A DNA stretch of 32,815 nt from Deltaproteobacteria bacterium (GTDB taxonomy: Bacteria; Desulfobacterota; Desulfovibrionia; Desulfovibrionales; Desulfomicrobiaceae). A program made the position numbers and the translations under genes. Under the pieces are notes generated by a model. That model was not told the DNA's origin and did no database searches. It saw nothing but the letters and a program-made list of their open reading frames with translations. The stretch is taken from contig RZYB01000011.1 in assembly GCA_009930495.1 (NCBI GenBank), forward strand, positions 1 through 32,815. Direction: 5' to 3'. Positions 22,185 to 31,072 of this stretch are shown one piece after another (position 1 is the stretch's first letter; every line of letters begins with the position of its first letter).

Positions 22185-24782
22185 CTATCCCTTGGTGTCC
22201 AGAATCCGGTTCTTGTAGGCTTCAAACTGGGACGAGGCCCGGAGCGCCGCGCCAACAACGGCAAAAAAAGAAAAAAGAATCAGACAGATATTCAAAACAA
22301 GCCATCTATCCTGACGCAAATCCCGCCCCATGATCCCCTGCTTGGGGAAAAAATAGATCAACCCCAAGGAAATGCCCCCCGACACCACGATGGCGATGAC
22401 CTCGAAAAAGAGCAGATACTTTCCGGACAACAGTGAAAAAAGCACGGCATTGCGCACCGTTTGCAAAAAAAGCAGCTTCTGTTCCAATTTCTTGAGATCC
22501 TGGGTGGCCGCGCGGACCGCCTCGTGGGCCCGCCGGAATTTATCCGGCACATAGAGGTCCAGCTGGCCGACCATCTGCAACTGCTCGCCGCAATGATTGA
22601 ACAATTCATTGAAATGATGCAGCAAGCGGGGAAAGGGAAACCACGACGCCTCGTGCTGGATTTCCAGCAGGCGGTCGAACAAAACCTTGCGCTGGGCGCC
22701 AAGTTCCTTGATATCCTTCTTGACCCTGGCCTGAATTTCATCGCGGATCATCAGGGTACCACGGATCAATTTCGCGGTGGCCACGTAATTGCCGATACCG
22801 GAGTGGATGCTTAATCCCTGAATGCGTTCGGCAAACCCCCGATACGCGTCGTGGTCGCGCGGCAGCCACTTGTCCAACAGGTCTGGCAGATGCTCGACGG
22901 AACCGACGATTTCCGAGGCTGTCCGGTCCGCCTCCTGCCAAATATCCCACAGATCGGCCAGAATCAGCGTGCGCCCGCCCTCGAGCTCCGGGTCCAACAA
23001 CATGACACTGAAAAAATCCGGGTCCTGTTGGATCAAATCCCGCAGCATGCCCTGGGCCTCGGCCAAAAAGCCGGACTTGATCAGGCACACGGCCTGACGG
23101 TAACGAGCCGGCAAAAATCGCGAGGACTCGCGCAAGGCCTTGCCGTAGAGCCCCACGGCCTCCTGATGCACGCCCTGCACCTCGCACAGCCGTCCTTGCA
23201 GAAACTGGACGTACGAACGCTGCAACGGGGTGTAGGTCAGCCCCTCGGCCTCCTCCCAATAACCACGCGCCCGCTTCAGCTCGCCGCGCTCCATGGCCAT
23301 GAATCCCTGCAGCAGCCGCGGCTGGTAATTCTTATGCGCCTTGAGAATATACTGGTCGAGCTGTTGCGAGGCCCGATCGATGTGGCCCATGCGCATGGCG
23401 TCGAGGGCGGACCAGATCAGTTCCTCCCCCGGATCCCGCAAATCCTGGATGCCATCCGGCCATTGCTTGCCCTTGGCCCGCCAGACCAAATTCATCATCC
23501 GCAACTGGCAGGTCTGGTTGACATCGAACATGGCCCCGACGACCGTGGCCAGGTCCCCTTTTTCCATGAGCAGATTGGACAGATCCTGCAGCAGGTCCGA
23601 GGACAGGCGCTTGTCCAGGGCCTGGAACAAGCCCGGCAGGGCGTCCAGCCCCATCTGACCGAACCGATCCAAATAATTGATCATGGTATTGGCCGGTTGC
23701 AGTCGCCGCGACGGACATTTGACCGGTGGATGCGAACGCAGGCCGCAATAAAAGCACGGCGCCTCGGAGCCGGAAACCAGGGGGGAAGGCAGGAGGATAT
23801 TCAGGCTGCCATGCCGCTTGGTACCGCCTTCCATGGAAATTTGGACCTGAAAAAAATCGGAAATCTTGGTGCGGGACATGGAAAACCGTGATTCCACGGG
23901 AGTCAGGCGGGGGTCCGCGATCTGAAACATCGTGGCCAGGGGCATGTACAGGACGCCGGACTCCAACGCCTCGAAAACATGCAGCATTTTTTTCGGAAAA
24001 TCCGGCGTGAAGGAATGGCTGTCGAGTTCCATGATGAGATACTCGCAAGGCCACACCTGCACGTCAGCGCTCCCGACCAGGGTCATTATCTCCAGGATCA
24101 GGCGCGCCAAGGTGCGCAGGGAAGAAATCTTGAGCATCAGCACATGGTCTTCGCCATGCTGGTACACGACCTTGTTTTGCGTCAGGAGCGGCTCGATGCG
24201 TTCGAAATAGGAACGCCATCCCTTGGCAAAAACCTTGTCCTGACGCGTGCCGATGGGACGGATCAGCCACAACCAATTCGTGCTCGTGGACACGGTGAGC
24301 TGTTCACTGGATTCCAGATCAAACCATTTTCCGGCCAAACCATCCAGATTCTGGCTCTGCTTGAAGGACACGCCGGTCATGCTCCGGCCCAGTTCGCGCA
24401 AATGGGACGTGACCCGAACCACCAGGCGCTTGGGAAACCCGACTTCCAGGTTGCTCAGCTCGGCCTTGACAGACAAGGACCGCTCGAACGCCTCGCCCAC
24501 GATCAGGCTGCATTCGAACACGGTCACGGCGGCGGCAATGGGGTTCAGACGCGCCCAGTTGTGCAGCCGGGCCAGGCCGATCATGACCATCGGATCGGGA
24601 AAAAACCACAAGACCTGAGTCTTTTCCTCGGCCAGGGACCAGCCACCCATGTCGGACAGGGATTGAAAAAAGCTGACCGAAGGCGCCTGCGGGTAGCAAA
24701 TCCAGCAAGCAATGCCGTTGCTGACCAATCGCGAAGAGAGCGTGCGCGGCACCTTGGCCAGAAGCGTGGCGAGAGAATTCAT
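22185..24782 (-). CDS. TPR-repeat membrane protein with a CCHC zinc-knuckle motif
   Basis: I do not recognise this 865-residue protein as a named family. The N-terminal about 330 residues have no known fold. At C343-x2-C346-x4-H351-x4-C356 there is an exact CCHC zinc-knuckle spacing. Residues of about 450-590 look like tetratricopeptide repeats (YWEEAEGLTYTPLQRSYVQF; AVGLYGKALRESSRFLPARY). A coiled coil follows (about 690-760). Two transmembrane helices end the protein (about 770-805 and 825-850), with a short basic tail. It thus appears to be a membrane-anchored scaffold. The ATG has GAGGAGTCCG in front. It is the first gene of the run 24782-19570 and is divergent from nadC. Confidence 0.7.
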   Translation of the reverse strand: MNSLATLLAKVPRTLSSRLVSNGIACWICYPQAPSVSFFQSLSDMGGWSLAEEKTQVLWFFPDPMVMIGLARLHNWARLNPIAAAVTVFECSLIVGEAFERSLSVKAELSNLEVGFPKRLVVRVTSHLRELGRSMTGVSFKQSQNLDGLAGKWFDLESSEQLTVSTSTNWLWLIRPIGTRQDKVFAKGWRSYFERIEPLLTQNKVVYQHGEDHVLMLKISSLRTLARLILEIMTLVGSADVQVWPCEYLIMELDSHSFTPDFPKKMLHVFEALESGVLYMPLATMFQIADPRLTPVESRFSMSRTKISDFFQVQISMEGGTKRHGSLNILLPSPLVSGSEAPCFYCGLRSHPPVKCPSRRLQPANTMINYLDRFGQMGLDALPGLFQALDKRLSSDLLQDLSNLLMEKGDLATVVGAMFDVNQTCQLRMMNLVWRAKGKQWPDGIQDLRDPGEELIWSALDAMRMGHIDRASQQLDQYILKAHKNYQPRLLQGFMAMERGELKRARGYWEEAEGLTYTPLQRSYVQFLQGRLCEVQGVHQEAVGLYGKALRESSRFLPARYRQAVCLIKSGFLAEAQGMLRDLIQQDPDFFSVMLLDPELEGGRTLILADLWDIWQEADRTASEIVGSVEHLPDLLDKWLPRDHDAYRGFAERIQGLSIHSGIGNYVATAKLIRGTLMIRDEIQARVKKDIKELGAQRKVLFDRLLEIQHEASWFPFPRLLHHFNELFNHCGEQLQMVGQLDLYVPDKFRRAHEAVRAATQDLKKLEQKLLFLQTVRNAVLFSLLSGKYLLFFEVIAIVVSGGISLGLIYFFPKQGIMGRDLRQDRWLVLNICLILFSFFAVVGAALRASSQFEAYKNRILDTKG

Positions 24783-24807
24783 CGGACTCCTCGTGTCAGG
24801 GAATTTG

Positions 24808-24823
24808 AAGGCGCGTGCGCCTT
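24808..24823. promoter_or_regulatory. Inverted repeat upstream of the TPR gene
   Basis: AAGGCGC-GT-GCGCCTT has 7-bp arms with a 2-bp centre. It lies 26 bp upstream of the TPR start codon, in the divergent region shared with nadC. It could be an operator or a leader hairpin. Confidence 0.35.
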
Positions 24824-24879
24824 GACGAGCATGACACGCAGCCCAGACGAGCGCAACCGAGGAATACTCCGGGAACGGC

Positions 24880-24908
24880 TTGACGCGACAGGGGCCATTT
24901 CCTAGTCA
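24880..24908 (+). promoter_or_regulatory. Tentative promoter of nadCAB
   Basis: TTGACG (24880-24885) and TAGTCA (24903-24908) are 17 bp apart. The -35 is near consensus and the -10 weak. The predicted leader is about 34 nt. Confidence 0.3.
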
Positions 24909-24948
24909 TCAGACCTCGGCAAACCATCAATCCGGTAAGGACTTTCCC

Positions 24949-25818
24949 ATGTTTGCTTCATTCTTCACGCCCGAGCGCATGTCCCTTCTGCACCGTCTCG
25001 TGGATCTGGCCCTGGAGGAGGACGGCCCCGACCTGACCTCCGAGGCTGTTTTTCCTCCCTCGTCCATCCTGCACGCCTCCATCCTGGCCAAGGACGACGC
25101 CATCGTCGTCGGCCTGCCGCTCATCGCCATCGTGCTCGCGCGCATGGGCGTTCTTGACGCCAGCTCCGTCACGCTGCTGGCCAAGGACGGCGAGAGTGTC
25201 ACCAGGGGACGCGAAGTGGCCCGCATTGTCGGCCCGGCCCCGGCCCTCCTCAAGGCCGAACGGGTCATCATGAATTTTATCTGTCGTCTGTCCGGCGTGG
25301 CCAACGCCACCCGCCGCTTCGTCGAAGCCGTGGACGGCACGGGTGTGCGCGTCCTGGACACGCGCAAAACCACGCCCGGACACCGCTACCTGGAAAAATA
25401 CGCCGTGCGCATGGGCGGTGGCCACAACCACCGCGCCAATCTGGAAGAAATGCTCATGCTCAAGGACAACCATATCGACCAGGCCGGGTCCATCACCGTG
25501 GCCGTGGCCGCCCTGCGCGGGGTCTATGCGCCCTGCCCGCCCCTGGAAATCGAATGCCGCACCGTGGACCATGTCCGCGAGGCCGTGGGTCTCAAGCCCG
25601 AGCGCATCATGCTCGACAACATGCCCCCGACGCTTGCGGCCCAGGCCCTGGCCCTGATTCCGGCCAGCATCGAGACGGAAATCAGCGGCAACGTGACCCT
25701 TGGCACCATCCGCGCCCTGGCCGAACTCGGGCCGACCTTCATTTCCACCGGCGCCATCACCCATTCCGCCGTTGTCGCGGACTTTTCCATGCGCCTGACC
25801 CAACCGGAGGAACAATGA
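24949..25818 (+). CDS. nadC: Nicotinate-nucleotide pyrophosphorylase (quinolinate phosphoribosyltransferase)
   Basis: This 289-residue enzyme converts quinolinate and PRPP to nicotinate mononucleotide, CO2 and pyrophosphate. It has the typical motifs RVLDTRKTTPGHRYLEKYAV, GGGHNHRANLEEMLMLKDNH, IECRTVDH, RIMLDNMPP and ISGNVTLGTI. Residues binding quinolinate (R and K in TRKTTPG, H in GGHNHR) are present. The start is the ATG after AAGGACTTTCCC. Its stop overlaps the nadA start in ATGA. With nadA and nadB it encodes the complete route from aspartate to nicotinate mononucleotide. Confidence 0.96.
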   Translation: MFASFFTPERMSLLHRLVDLALEEDGPDLTSEAVFPPSSILHASILAKDDAIVVGLPLIAIVLARMGVLDASSVTLLAKDGESVTRGREVARIVGPAPALLKAERVIMNFICRLSGVANATRRFVEAVDGTGVRVLDTRKTTPGHRYLEKYAVRMGGGHNHRANLEEMLMLKDNHIDQAGSITVAVAALRGVYAPCPPLEIECRTVDHVREAVGLKPERIMLDNMPPTLAAQALALIPASIETEISGNVTLGTIRALAELGPTFISTGAITHSAVVADFSMRLTQPEEQ

Positions 25819-26837
25819 ACCAGGCAGAGGTCATCACCGACATCAGAAAACGCATGGGTGGCCGTCTGGCCATCCTGGCCCATCATTATGAATCCGACGC
25901 CATTGTCCGCCACGCCGACATCCTGGGAGATTCCCTGGAACTGGCCCGCAAGATCGACGGCCTGGACGCCGAGCACATCGTCTTCTGCGGCGTGCATTTC
26001 ATGGCCGAGACCGCAGCCATTCTGGCCAGACCCGAACAGAAGGTGCACATCCCGGACGAAAGCGCGGGCTGCGTCATGGCCAACATGGTTCCGGCCGATC
26101 TGGCCAACGTCGTCATCACCCGCCTGAAGCGGACCGGGGCCCGGATCATCCCCCTGACCTATGTCAATTCCTCGGCGGCGGTTAAAGCAATCTGCGGACG
26201 GCACGGCGGTTCGGTATGCACTTCGGCCAACGCCGCGACCATGCTGCGCTGGGCCCTGGACGAGGGCGACGGCGTTCTTTTCATGCCCGACGCCAACCTG
26301 GGCCGGAACACGGCCAGGAGCCTGGGTCTGCACATCACCGAAACCGCGTTTCTGGACGTGTCCCACGGCGGGCGGCTGGTGGAGCCGGCAGATCCGACCA
26401 CCCGGCTCTATCTGTGGCCGGGACTGTGCGCCGTGCACGCCAAATTTCACGCCACGCAGATCGAGGCCGCGCGCGCGGCCGAACCCACGGCCCAAATCCT
26501 GGTGCATCCGGAATGCGATCCAAGCGTGGTCGAAGTGGCCGATGGTGCAGGGTCCACGTCGTACCTGATCAAAAAAGTGGCCGAACTGCCGGCCGGCAGC
26601 GTCATTTACGTCGGCACGGAATGGAATCTGGTCAACCGTCTGGCCCAGCGTCATCCGGACAAAATCATCCGCCCCCTGCGCCAGGCCCTGTGCTCGAACA
26701 TGGGCAAGATCACCGAAGACAAGCTTGCCCAAACCCTGCGCGGCCTGGACACGGACCGGCCCGTGCGCGTGTCCGAGGACATCGCCGCCCCGGCCCGTCT
26801 GGCCCTGGAGCGCATGCTCAACGCCTGCCGCCAATAA
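25815..26837 (+). CDS. nadA: Quinolinate synthase
   Basis: This 340-residue 4Fe-4S enzyme condenses iminoaspartate (from NadB) with dihydroxyacetone phosphate to give quinolinate. Conserved stretches include ILAHHYESDAI, GDSLELAR, FCGVHFMAETAAIL, YVNSSAAVKA, HPECDP and GSTSYLIKKV. The three cluster ligands are visible as C86 (SAGCVMAN), C205 (WPGLCAVH) and C293 (ALCSNMGKI). The oxygen-sensitive cluster suits an anaerobe. The start overlaps nadC by 4 nt, with GGAGG six nt upstream, and nadB follows after 13 nt. Confidence 0.96.
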   Translation: MNQAEVITDIRKRMGGRLAILAHHYESDAIVRHADILGDSLELARKIDGLDAEHIVFCGVHFMAETAAILARPEQKVHIPDESAGCVMANMVPADLANVVITRLKRTGARIIPLTYVNSSAAVKAICGRHGGSVCTSANAATMLRWALDEGDGVLFMPDANLGRNTARSLGLHITETAFLDVSHGGRLVEPADPTTRLYLWPGLCAVHAKFHATQIEAARAAEPTAQILVHPECDPSVVEVADGAGSTSYLIKKVAELPAGSVIYVGTEWNLVNRLAQRHPDKIIRPLRQALCSNMGKITEDKLAQTLRGLDTDRPVRVSEDIAAPARLALERMLNACRQ

Positions 26838-26850
26838 CAGGAGAAACACC

Positions 26851-28434
26851 ATGCCCCATACCCGTCTCAAAACCGAAATCCTGATCATCGGCTCCGGCAT
26901 CGCTGGCTGCACCGCCGCCATCTGCCTGGCCGACAAGGGGCACGAGGTCACCCTGCTGACCTCGGGCGACCGCCTGGACAACGGCAACACGGCCCTGGCC
27001 CAGGGCGGTATCATTTACAAAGGACACGAGGACAGCCCGGAACTGCTGGCCAAGGACATCACCACCGCAGGCTGGGACTACAACTACACCGAGGCCGTGC
27101 GCTACCTGACCGAGGAAGGCCCGAAATCCGTGGAAAAAATCCTTGTCGAGCGGGTTCAGGTGCCCTTTGACCGCGCCAGCGACGGCGACTGGTACCTGAC
27201 CAAGGAAGGCGGCCACGCCGTGCGTCGTATCCTGACCTGCGCCGACTACACCGGTCGGGCCATCCAGGACAGTCTGGTCAAAACCGTGCTCGGACATCCA
27301 GGCATCACCGTTCTTTACAACCGCACGGCCATCGACCTCCTGGCCACCCGGCATCAATGCACGGATCTGGAATCCCGGTATCAGCTCGACAACCGATGCG
27401 TGGGTGTCTACGTGTTCAATGGCGAGACAGGGGAGCCAAACACCATCCTGGCCGATTTCACCGTGCTCTGCACCGGCGGCCTGGGCCAGATATTCCAGCA
27501 CACGACCAACTCCTCGGCCTCCATCGGGTCCGGCCTGGCCATGGCCCAGCGCGCCGGAGCCACGGTCATGAACCTGGAATACATCCAATTCCACCCCACG
27601 GCCCTGTTCCACCGCGCGGACCGCAAATTTCTCATTTCCGAGGCGGTACGCGGCGAAGGCGCCCGCTTGTTCAATGCCAAGGGCGAACGCTTCATGGCCC
27701 GTTATGACGAACGCCTGGAACTGGCCCCACGCGACATCGTGACCAGGGCCATCACCGACGAACTGCTCAAGACCGGTGAGGACTGCGTCTTTCTGGACGC
27801 GGCCAACTTCGTGGACAAAAACCTCCGTAAACGCTTTCCGACCATTTATGACAAATGCAAAGAAATCGGCGTAGATATCACCAAGGAACCCATCCCGGTG
27901 GTGCCGGCGGCCCACTACTCCTGCGGCGGAGTCTTGGTGGACAAACGCGGCCGAACCACCATCGAAGGCCTGTACGCAGCCGGCGAAATCGCCTGCACCG
28001 GCGTCCACGGCGCCAATCGTCTGGCCTCGACATCGTTACTGGAAGGCGTGCTCTGGGGGCAGAGCGCGGCCGAGGACATCATCCGTCGCTACGACGACGG
28101 CGCATGCGGCTTGTCCCAAAAATTACAGGATTCCATCCCGGACTGGATCACATCGGGCAAGACCGAAATGGAAGACCCAGCCCTGATCAATCAGGACTGG
28201 GTCACCATCCGCAGCACCATGTGGAACTACATGGGCATCATGCGCACCACGTCGCGCCTGGAACGGGCCTTCGAGGATTTGCGCAATCTCAACAAGCGTC
28301 TGCATTCCTTCTATAAATCCATCCGCGTCTGCAAGGAGTCCGTGGACCTCTTCCACGGCTGCCAGACCGCCTACATCGTGACCACGGCGGCTCTGCGCAA
28401 CAAAACCAGCCGGGGCTGCCACTTCCGCATGTAA
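26851..28434 (+). CDS. nadB: L-aspartate oxidase
   Basis: This 527-residue flavoprotein oxidises L-aspartate to iminoaspartate, the first step of bacterial NAD synthesis; in anaerobes fumarate can be the electron acceptor. The FAD-binding GxGxxG is at the N-terminus (IIGSGIAGCTAA). Further succinate-dehydrogenase-family motifs are NTALAQGGI, YIQFHPTAL, ISEAVRGEGARL, AAHYSCGGV and GANRLASTSLLEG. The helical C-terminal domain ends NKTSRGCHFRM. The start has CAGGAGAAAC 5 nt upstream; the longer in-frame ORF begins inside nadA. The gene converges on the next gene with 15 bp between stops and no terminator. Confidence 0.95.
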   Translation: MPHTRLKTEILIIGSGIAGCTAAICLADKGHEVTLLTSGDRLDNGNTALAQGGIIYKGHEDSPELLAKDITTAGWDYNYTEAVRYLTEEGPKSVEKILVERVQVPFDRASDGDWYLTKEGGHAVRRILTCADYTGRAIQDSLVKTVLGHPGITVLYNRTAIDLLATRHQCTDLESRYQLDNRCVGVYVFNGETGEPNTILADFTVLCTGGLGQIFQHTTNSSASIGSGLAMAQRAGATVMNLEYIQFHPTALFHRADRKFLISEAVRGEGARLFNAKGERFMARYDERLELAPRDIVTRAITDELLKTGEDCVFLDAANFVDKNLRKRFPTIYDKCKEIGVDITKEPIPVVPAAHYSCGGVLVDKRGRTTIEGLYAAGEIACTGVHGANRLASTSLLEGVLWGQSAAEDIIRRYDDGACGLSQKLQDSIPDWITSGKTEMEDPALINQDWVTIRSTMWNYMGIMRTTSRLERAFEDLRNLNKRLHSFYKSIRVCKESVDLFHGCQTAYIVTTAALRNKTSRGCHFRM

Positions 28435-28449
28435 CGCCGGGTCTTTTCA

Positions 28450-30150
28450 TCAGAGGGGGGTGGTCAGAAAATCCGTCACCAACGCCTTGAAGCGCCGCCC
28501 CCCCTGCTCCAAGTCCAGGCGCTCCAGATCGCCAACGCCCAGATTCTGAATCCAGGCCACCAGCAGGCCAAGACAGACCAGATTGCGCTGCAGGTAAACA
28601 TCCTCCACATCCCGTCGGAGGGCTTCCAGATAGTCGCCCCGGAAAATCACCTCGAACCCTTCCGCCAGCAGCACATGCCGCATGATCCCAAGACGCCGCG
28701 AGCGCTGCCCCCAGGTGCCGCTTCCACCCTTGAAACGAAAACCCAGGTGTCCGGAAACGCCCACGTCGTCGCAATCGCATTCGATTACATACAAATTTTG
28801 GCCCAGACGAAGCGTGCAATACAGATAAAGCTGGGACATGACCGCGTAGCTGCTGGAGTGGGGTGGCTCGTCGTCGACCTCCTCGCGTCTGACGCCCCCC
28901 CACCGTACCAGCGAGCTGGTCAGCCCGAGCAGGAAAGACCAGGCCGGAGCCGAACGGACATCCTCCATGGTGACCACAGCTTTTTCCACGACCGAGGGAA
29001 AAAGCCCGCCGCCCAGATTGAAAACGTTGCAAATCACCGGAATTTCGAGACGCAGGTGCTTGATCGAGGCCAAGCCCAAGGCTGGCTGGCCCGCGAAGGA
29101 AAAAATCTGGGCCAAGCCGCGTTCCAGGCACAGGCAGACCAGATCGTGCAGGGACCGACAGTGCTCGGCCCGCAAGGGTTCGCCGGGCGTCTGAAAAACA
29201 TGCAGCCGGGTCACGTGGGGCAGAATCGATTCCAGCCGTCGCGACAAAGCGCCGGCGCGTGGCGGAGTCACCTGCGGGATGTCCACCGACGCCGTTTTGT
29301 CCGGCAGAGCCAGCACGGTCAGCGGATGTTCATCGTCGGCCAGCCCGGAATCCAGGCGGCGCAAAATTGCCTCGGGCGCATATTTCAGGGCAACACCCTG
29401 GATCCAGGCCGTGACCACGTCCTTTGGGCGGACATTTTCCAGACACCCAAGACATGCCCCCCCCTGACCCAGCCCCGCGAAAAACCAAAGCGTGATATTC
29501 CCCGAGGCAGCGAAAGCATCCTCGGCCGCGATTTCCAATCCCGAGCCAAGGCCGTCGGGCAATGCGCCTGCCCGGACCAAAGCCTGAAGCTCATGGCTGG
29601 CGCGCGCGAGCTCCTCCGGGAAGGCGGCATCGATACACCGGAGCACGGCATCCAAGCCAGGACGCAGATCATTGGCTTCGATGAAATACTGAAACAGGGA
29701 CGGGGTCAGCAACAAACCGGCCTGATCCGCGCTGTCGGTTCGGACCCGGCCCAGGACGGGCCAAGCCTGCCTGTCGGCGGTAGCATGCAGACGCACCGGA
29801 ACGCAGTACGGCGGCGTGGCCGGAATCGCGTCCATGGCCGAGGCCAACCGCGCGTAAAACCCCACCTTGGCCACCCAATCGTGTACGTCCATGAAGTGAA
29901 CCGGATTCATGATCTGAAGCTGATCGGCCAATTGCCGGATTCTGGCGCCCAGATCGGAAACCAGGGCGTCAACCTGACACCAGTCCACGACCCGCCTGGA
30001 CATGGCCACATCCTCGATCCGCGACAGCAGATCGAAACACGCCACGGAGCCAACGTGAATTTTTTGAAACGCGTTGTATTTACTCCGGGGAATGCTCCCG
30101 GACGCAAAGGACGCAAACGTCCAGTGGGAAAAAAGATCAAGATCGTTCAT
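28450..30150 (-). CDS. Hypothetical protein resembling the non-catalytic regions of PEP-synthase/PPDK-like proteins
   Basis: This 566-residue protein has no clear named family. From memory, two parts resemble accessory regions of deltaproteobacterial proteins annotated PEP synthase or PEP/pyruvate-binding protein. One is an N-terminal helical segment (SKYNAFQKIHVGSVACFDLL). The other is the C-terminal third: LRAEHCRSLHDLVCLCLERG, SSYAVMSQLYLYCTLRLGQ, GHLGFRFKGG, and RSRRLGIM before a helix pair. The ATP-grasp motifs and the phosphohistidine swivel motif were not found, so phosphotransfer is unlikely. A cysteine-containing patch (GGACLGCLENVRPKD) lies in the middle. The ATG at 30150 follows GAGGACAGCGC. 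It lies 57 nt downstream of the membrane protein gene. Confidence 0.65.
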   Translation of the reverse strand: MNDLDLFSHWTFASFASGSIPRSKYNAFQKIHVGSVACFDLLSRIEDVAMSRRVVDWCQVDALVSDLGARIRQLADQLQIMNPVHFMDVHDWVAKVGFYARLASAMDAIPATPPYCVPVRLHATADRQAWPVLGRVRTDSADQAGLLLTPSLFQYFIEANDLRPGLDAVLRCIDAAFPEELARASHELQALVRAGALPDGLGSGLEIAAEDAFAASGNITLWFFAGLGQGGACLGCLENVRPKDVVTAWIQGVALKYAPEAILRRLDSGLADDEHPLTVLALPDKTASVDIPQVTPPRAGALSRRLESILPHVTRLHVFQTPGEPLRAEHCRSLHDLVCLCLERGLAQIFSFAGQPALGLASIKHLRLEIPVICNVFNLGGGLFPSVVEKAVVTMEDVRSAPAWSFLLGLTSSLVRWGGVRREEVDDEPPHSSSYAVMSQLYLYCTLRLGQNLYVIECDCDDVGVSGHLGFRFKGGSGTWGQRSRRLGIMRHVLLAEGFEVIFRGDYLEALRRDVEDVYLQRNLVCLGLLVAWIQNLGVGDLERLDLEQGGRRFKALVTDFLTTPL

Positions 30151-30207
30151 GCGCTGTCCTCGAAGGCGATCAGGCCCAGTTGGCGGCCAATGGTCCGCCA
30201 TGGGGCG

Positions 30208-30858
30208 TCATGACTGCCTCGTGTTTATATCCGAAGTCCGGGCCGGGTCCGCCTCCCCGGCGCCGCTTTCCGAGGAAGGCTTGAGCAAATCCACGAAAGG
30301 CAACATGGCCTCCTCGCCGCCATGTTTTGTCCAGGCCAAAATACGCTGATAAAATGGAAACAGGCGCATCAGCCGGCCGTAGGCGATCCGCACCGCAAGG
30401 TACATGGGGATAAAGAAAAAAGGGTACAACACACTGTCCCCAAGACCGGGCACGGAAAACGGAAGTTCGAGAGGCACCCCGCCAAAACGCAGGTCCATCC
30501 AGGCCAGCCCAAAGGGGACAGGCCAAATGGACAGGGTAAACGCCCCGGCCTGACTGAAAAAATACTTGCCGAAGGCTTCATGGGCCTGCTTGTTGGTGGC
30601 TTTGTAGGCCTCCTTGTTGGAACTTTTCAGCGCGTGGATTGAAAGGTTGTGCTGCCGGACCATTTCGTCGTGGTACCGGCCATAAACCTTCCGGTTCAAT
30701 CGGCGGGCCAAGATTGATGTGATGTCGCCCAGGAGGACACAGCCCAAATTCAAGATGAAAAGTCCGAAAAAAAATCCCGCCCAAGGATGTTCAAAGAGAC
30801 GAAAAGCCCAAATGATCAGGGGATCAAGAGCCCACAACGCGTCATGAAGAATTCCCAT
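30208..30858 (-). CDS. Three-helix membrane protein (possibly Oxa1/DUF106-like)
   Basis: This 216-residue protein has three hydrophobic segments: about residues 10-50 (PLIIWAFRLFEHPWAGFFFG onward), 100-125 (FTLSIWPVPFGLAWMD) and 145-170 (LYPFFFIPMYLAVRIAYG). The first two are separated by a charged helical hairpin (HALKSSNKEAYKATNKQAHE). The layout of one helix, a cytosolic coiled hairpin and then a helix pair recalls the Oxa1/EMC3 (DUF106) insertase fold, but I cannot confirm this. The tail is polar and acidic. The ATG at 30858 was chosen over a GTG 18 nt upstream because GGGGGCG lies before it. It probably forms a two-gene unit with the 566-residue protein. Confidence 0.65.
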   Translation of the reverse strand: MGILHDALWALDPLIIWAFRLFEHPWAGFFFGLFILNLGCVLLGDITSILARRLNRKVYGRYHDEMVRQHNLSIHALKSSNKEAYKATNKQAHEAFGKYFFSQAGAFTLSIWPVPFGLAWMDLRFGGVPLELPFSVPGLGDSVLYPFFFIPMYLAVRIAYGRLMRLFPFYQRILAWTKHGGEEAMLPFVDLLKPSSESGAGEADPARTSDINTRQS

Positions 30859-31016
30859 GTTTCGATACGCCCCCACATTTCAGGATCCGATACCAGCCGC
30901 CCGTTCCTGGTCCTGAATGATAAAATGGTTGCAAAAAGGCCTCCCCCACATCTGGACCACGGAGAATTGTTTCTCGTCAACACCAAGGGCCACGCTGCAA
31001 CGAGAACACATGCAGC

Positions 31017-31047
31017 AAAAAAGGCCCCGGCTGCGCGCCAGGGCCTT
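31017..31047 (-). terminator. Rho-independent terminator of the TauE/SafE exporter gene
   Basis: On the minus strand AAGGCCC (31047-31041) pairs with GGGCCTT (31027-31021), with an inner GGC/GCC pairing, and runs into TTTTTT. It lies 25 bp after the exporter stop. The rest of the 30859-31072 gap holds no gene that I can support. Confidence 0.75.
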
Positions 31048-31072
31048 CATCACACACGAAATTATCCAGAAA

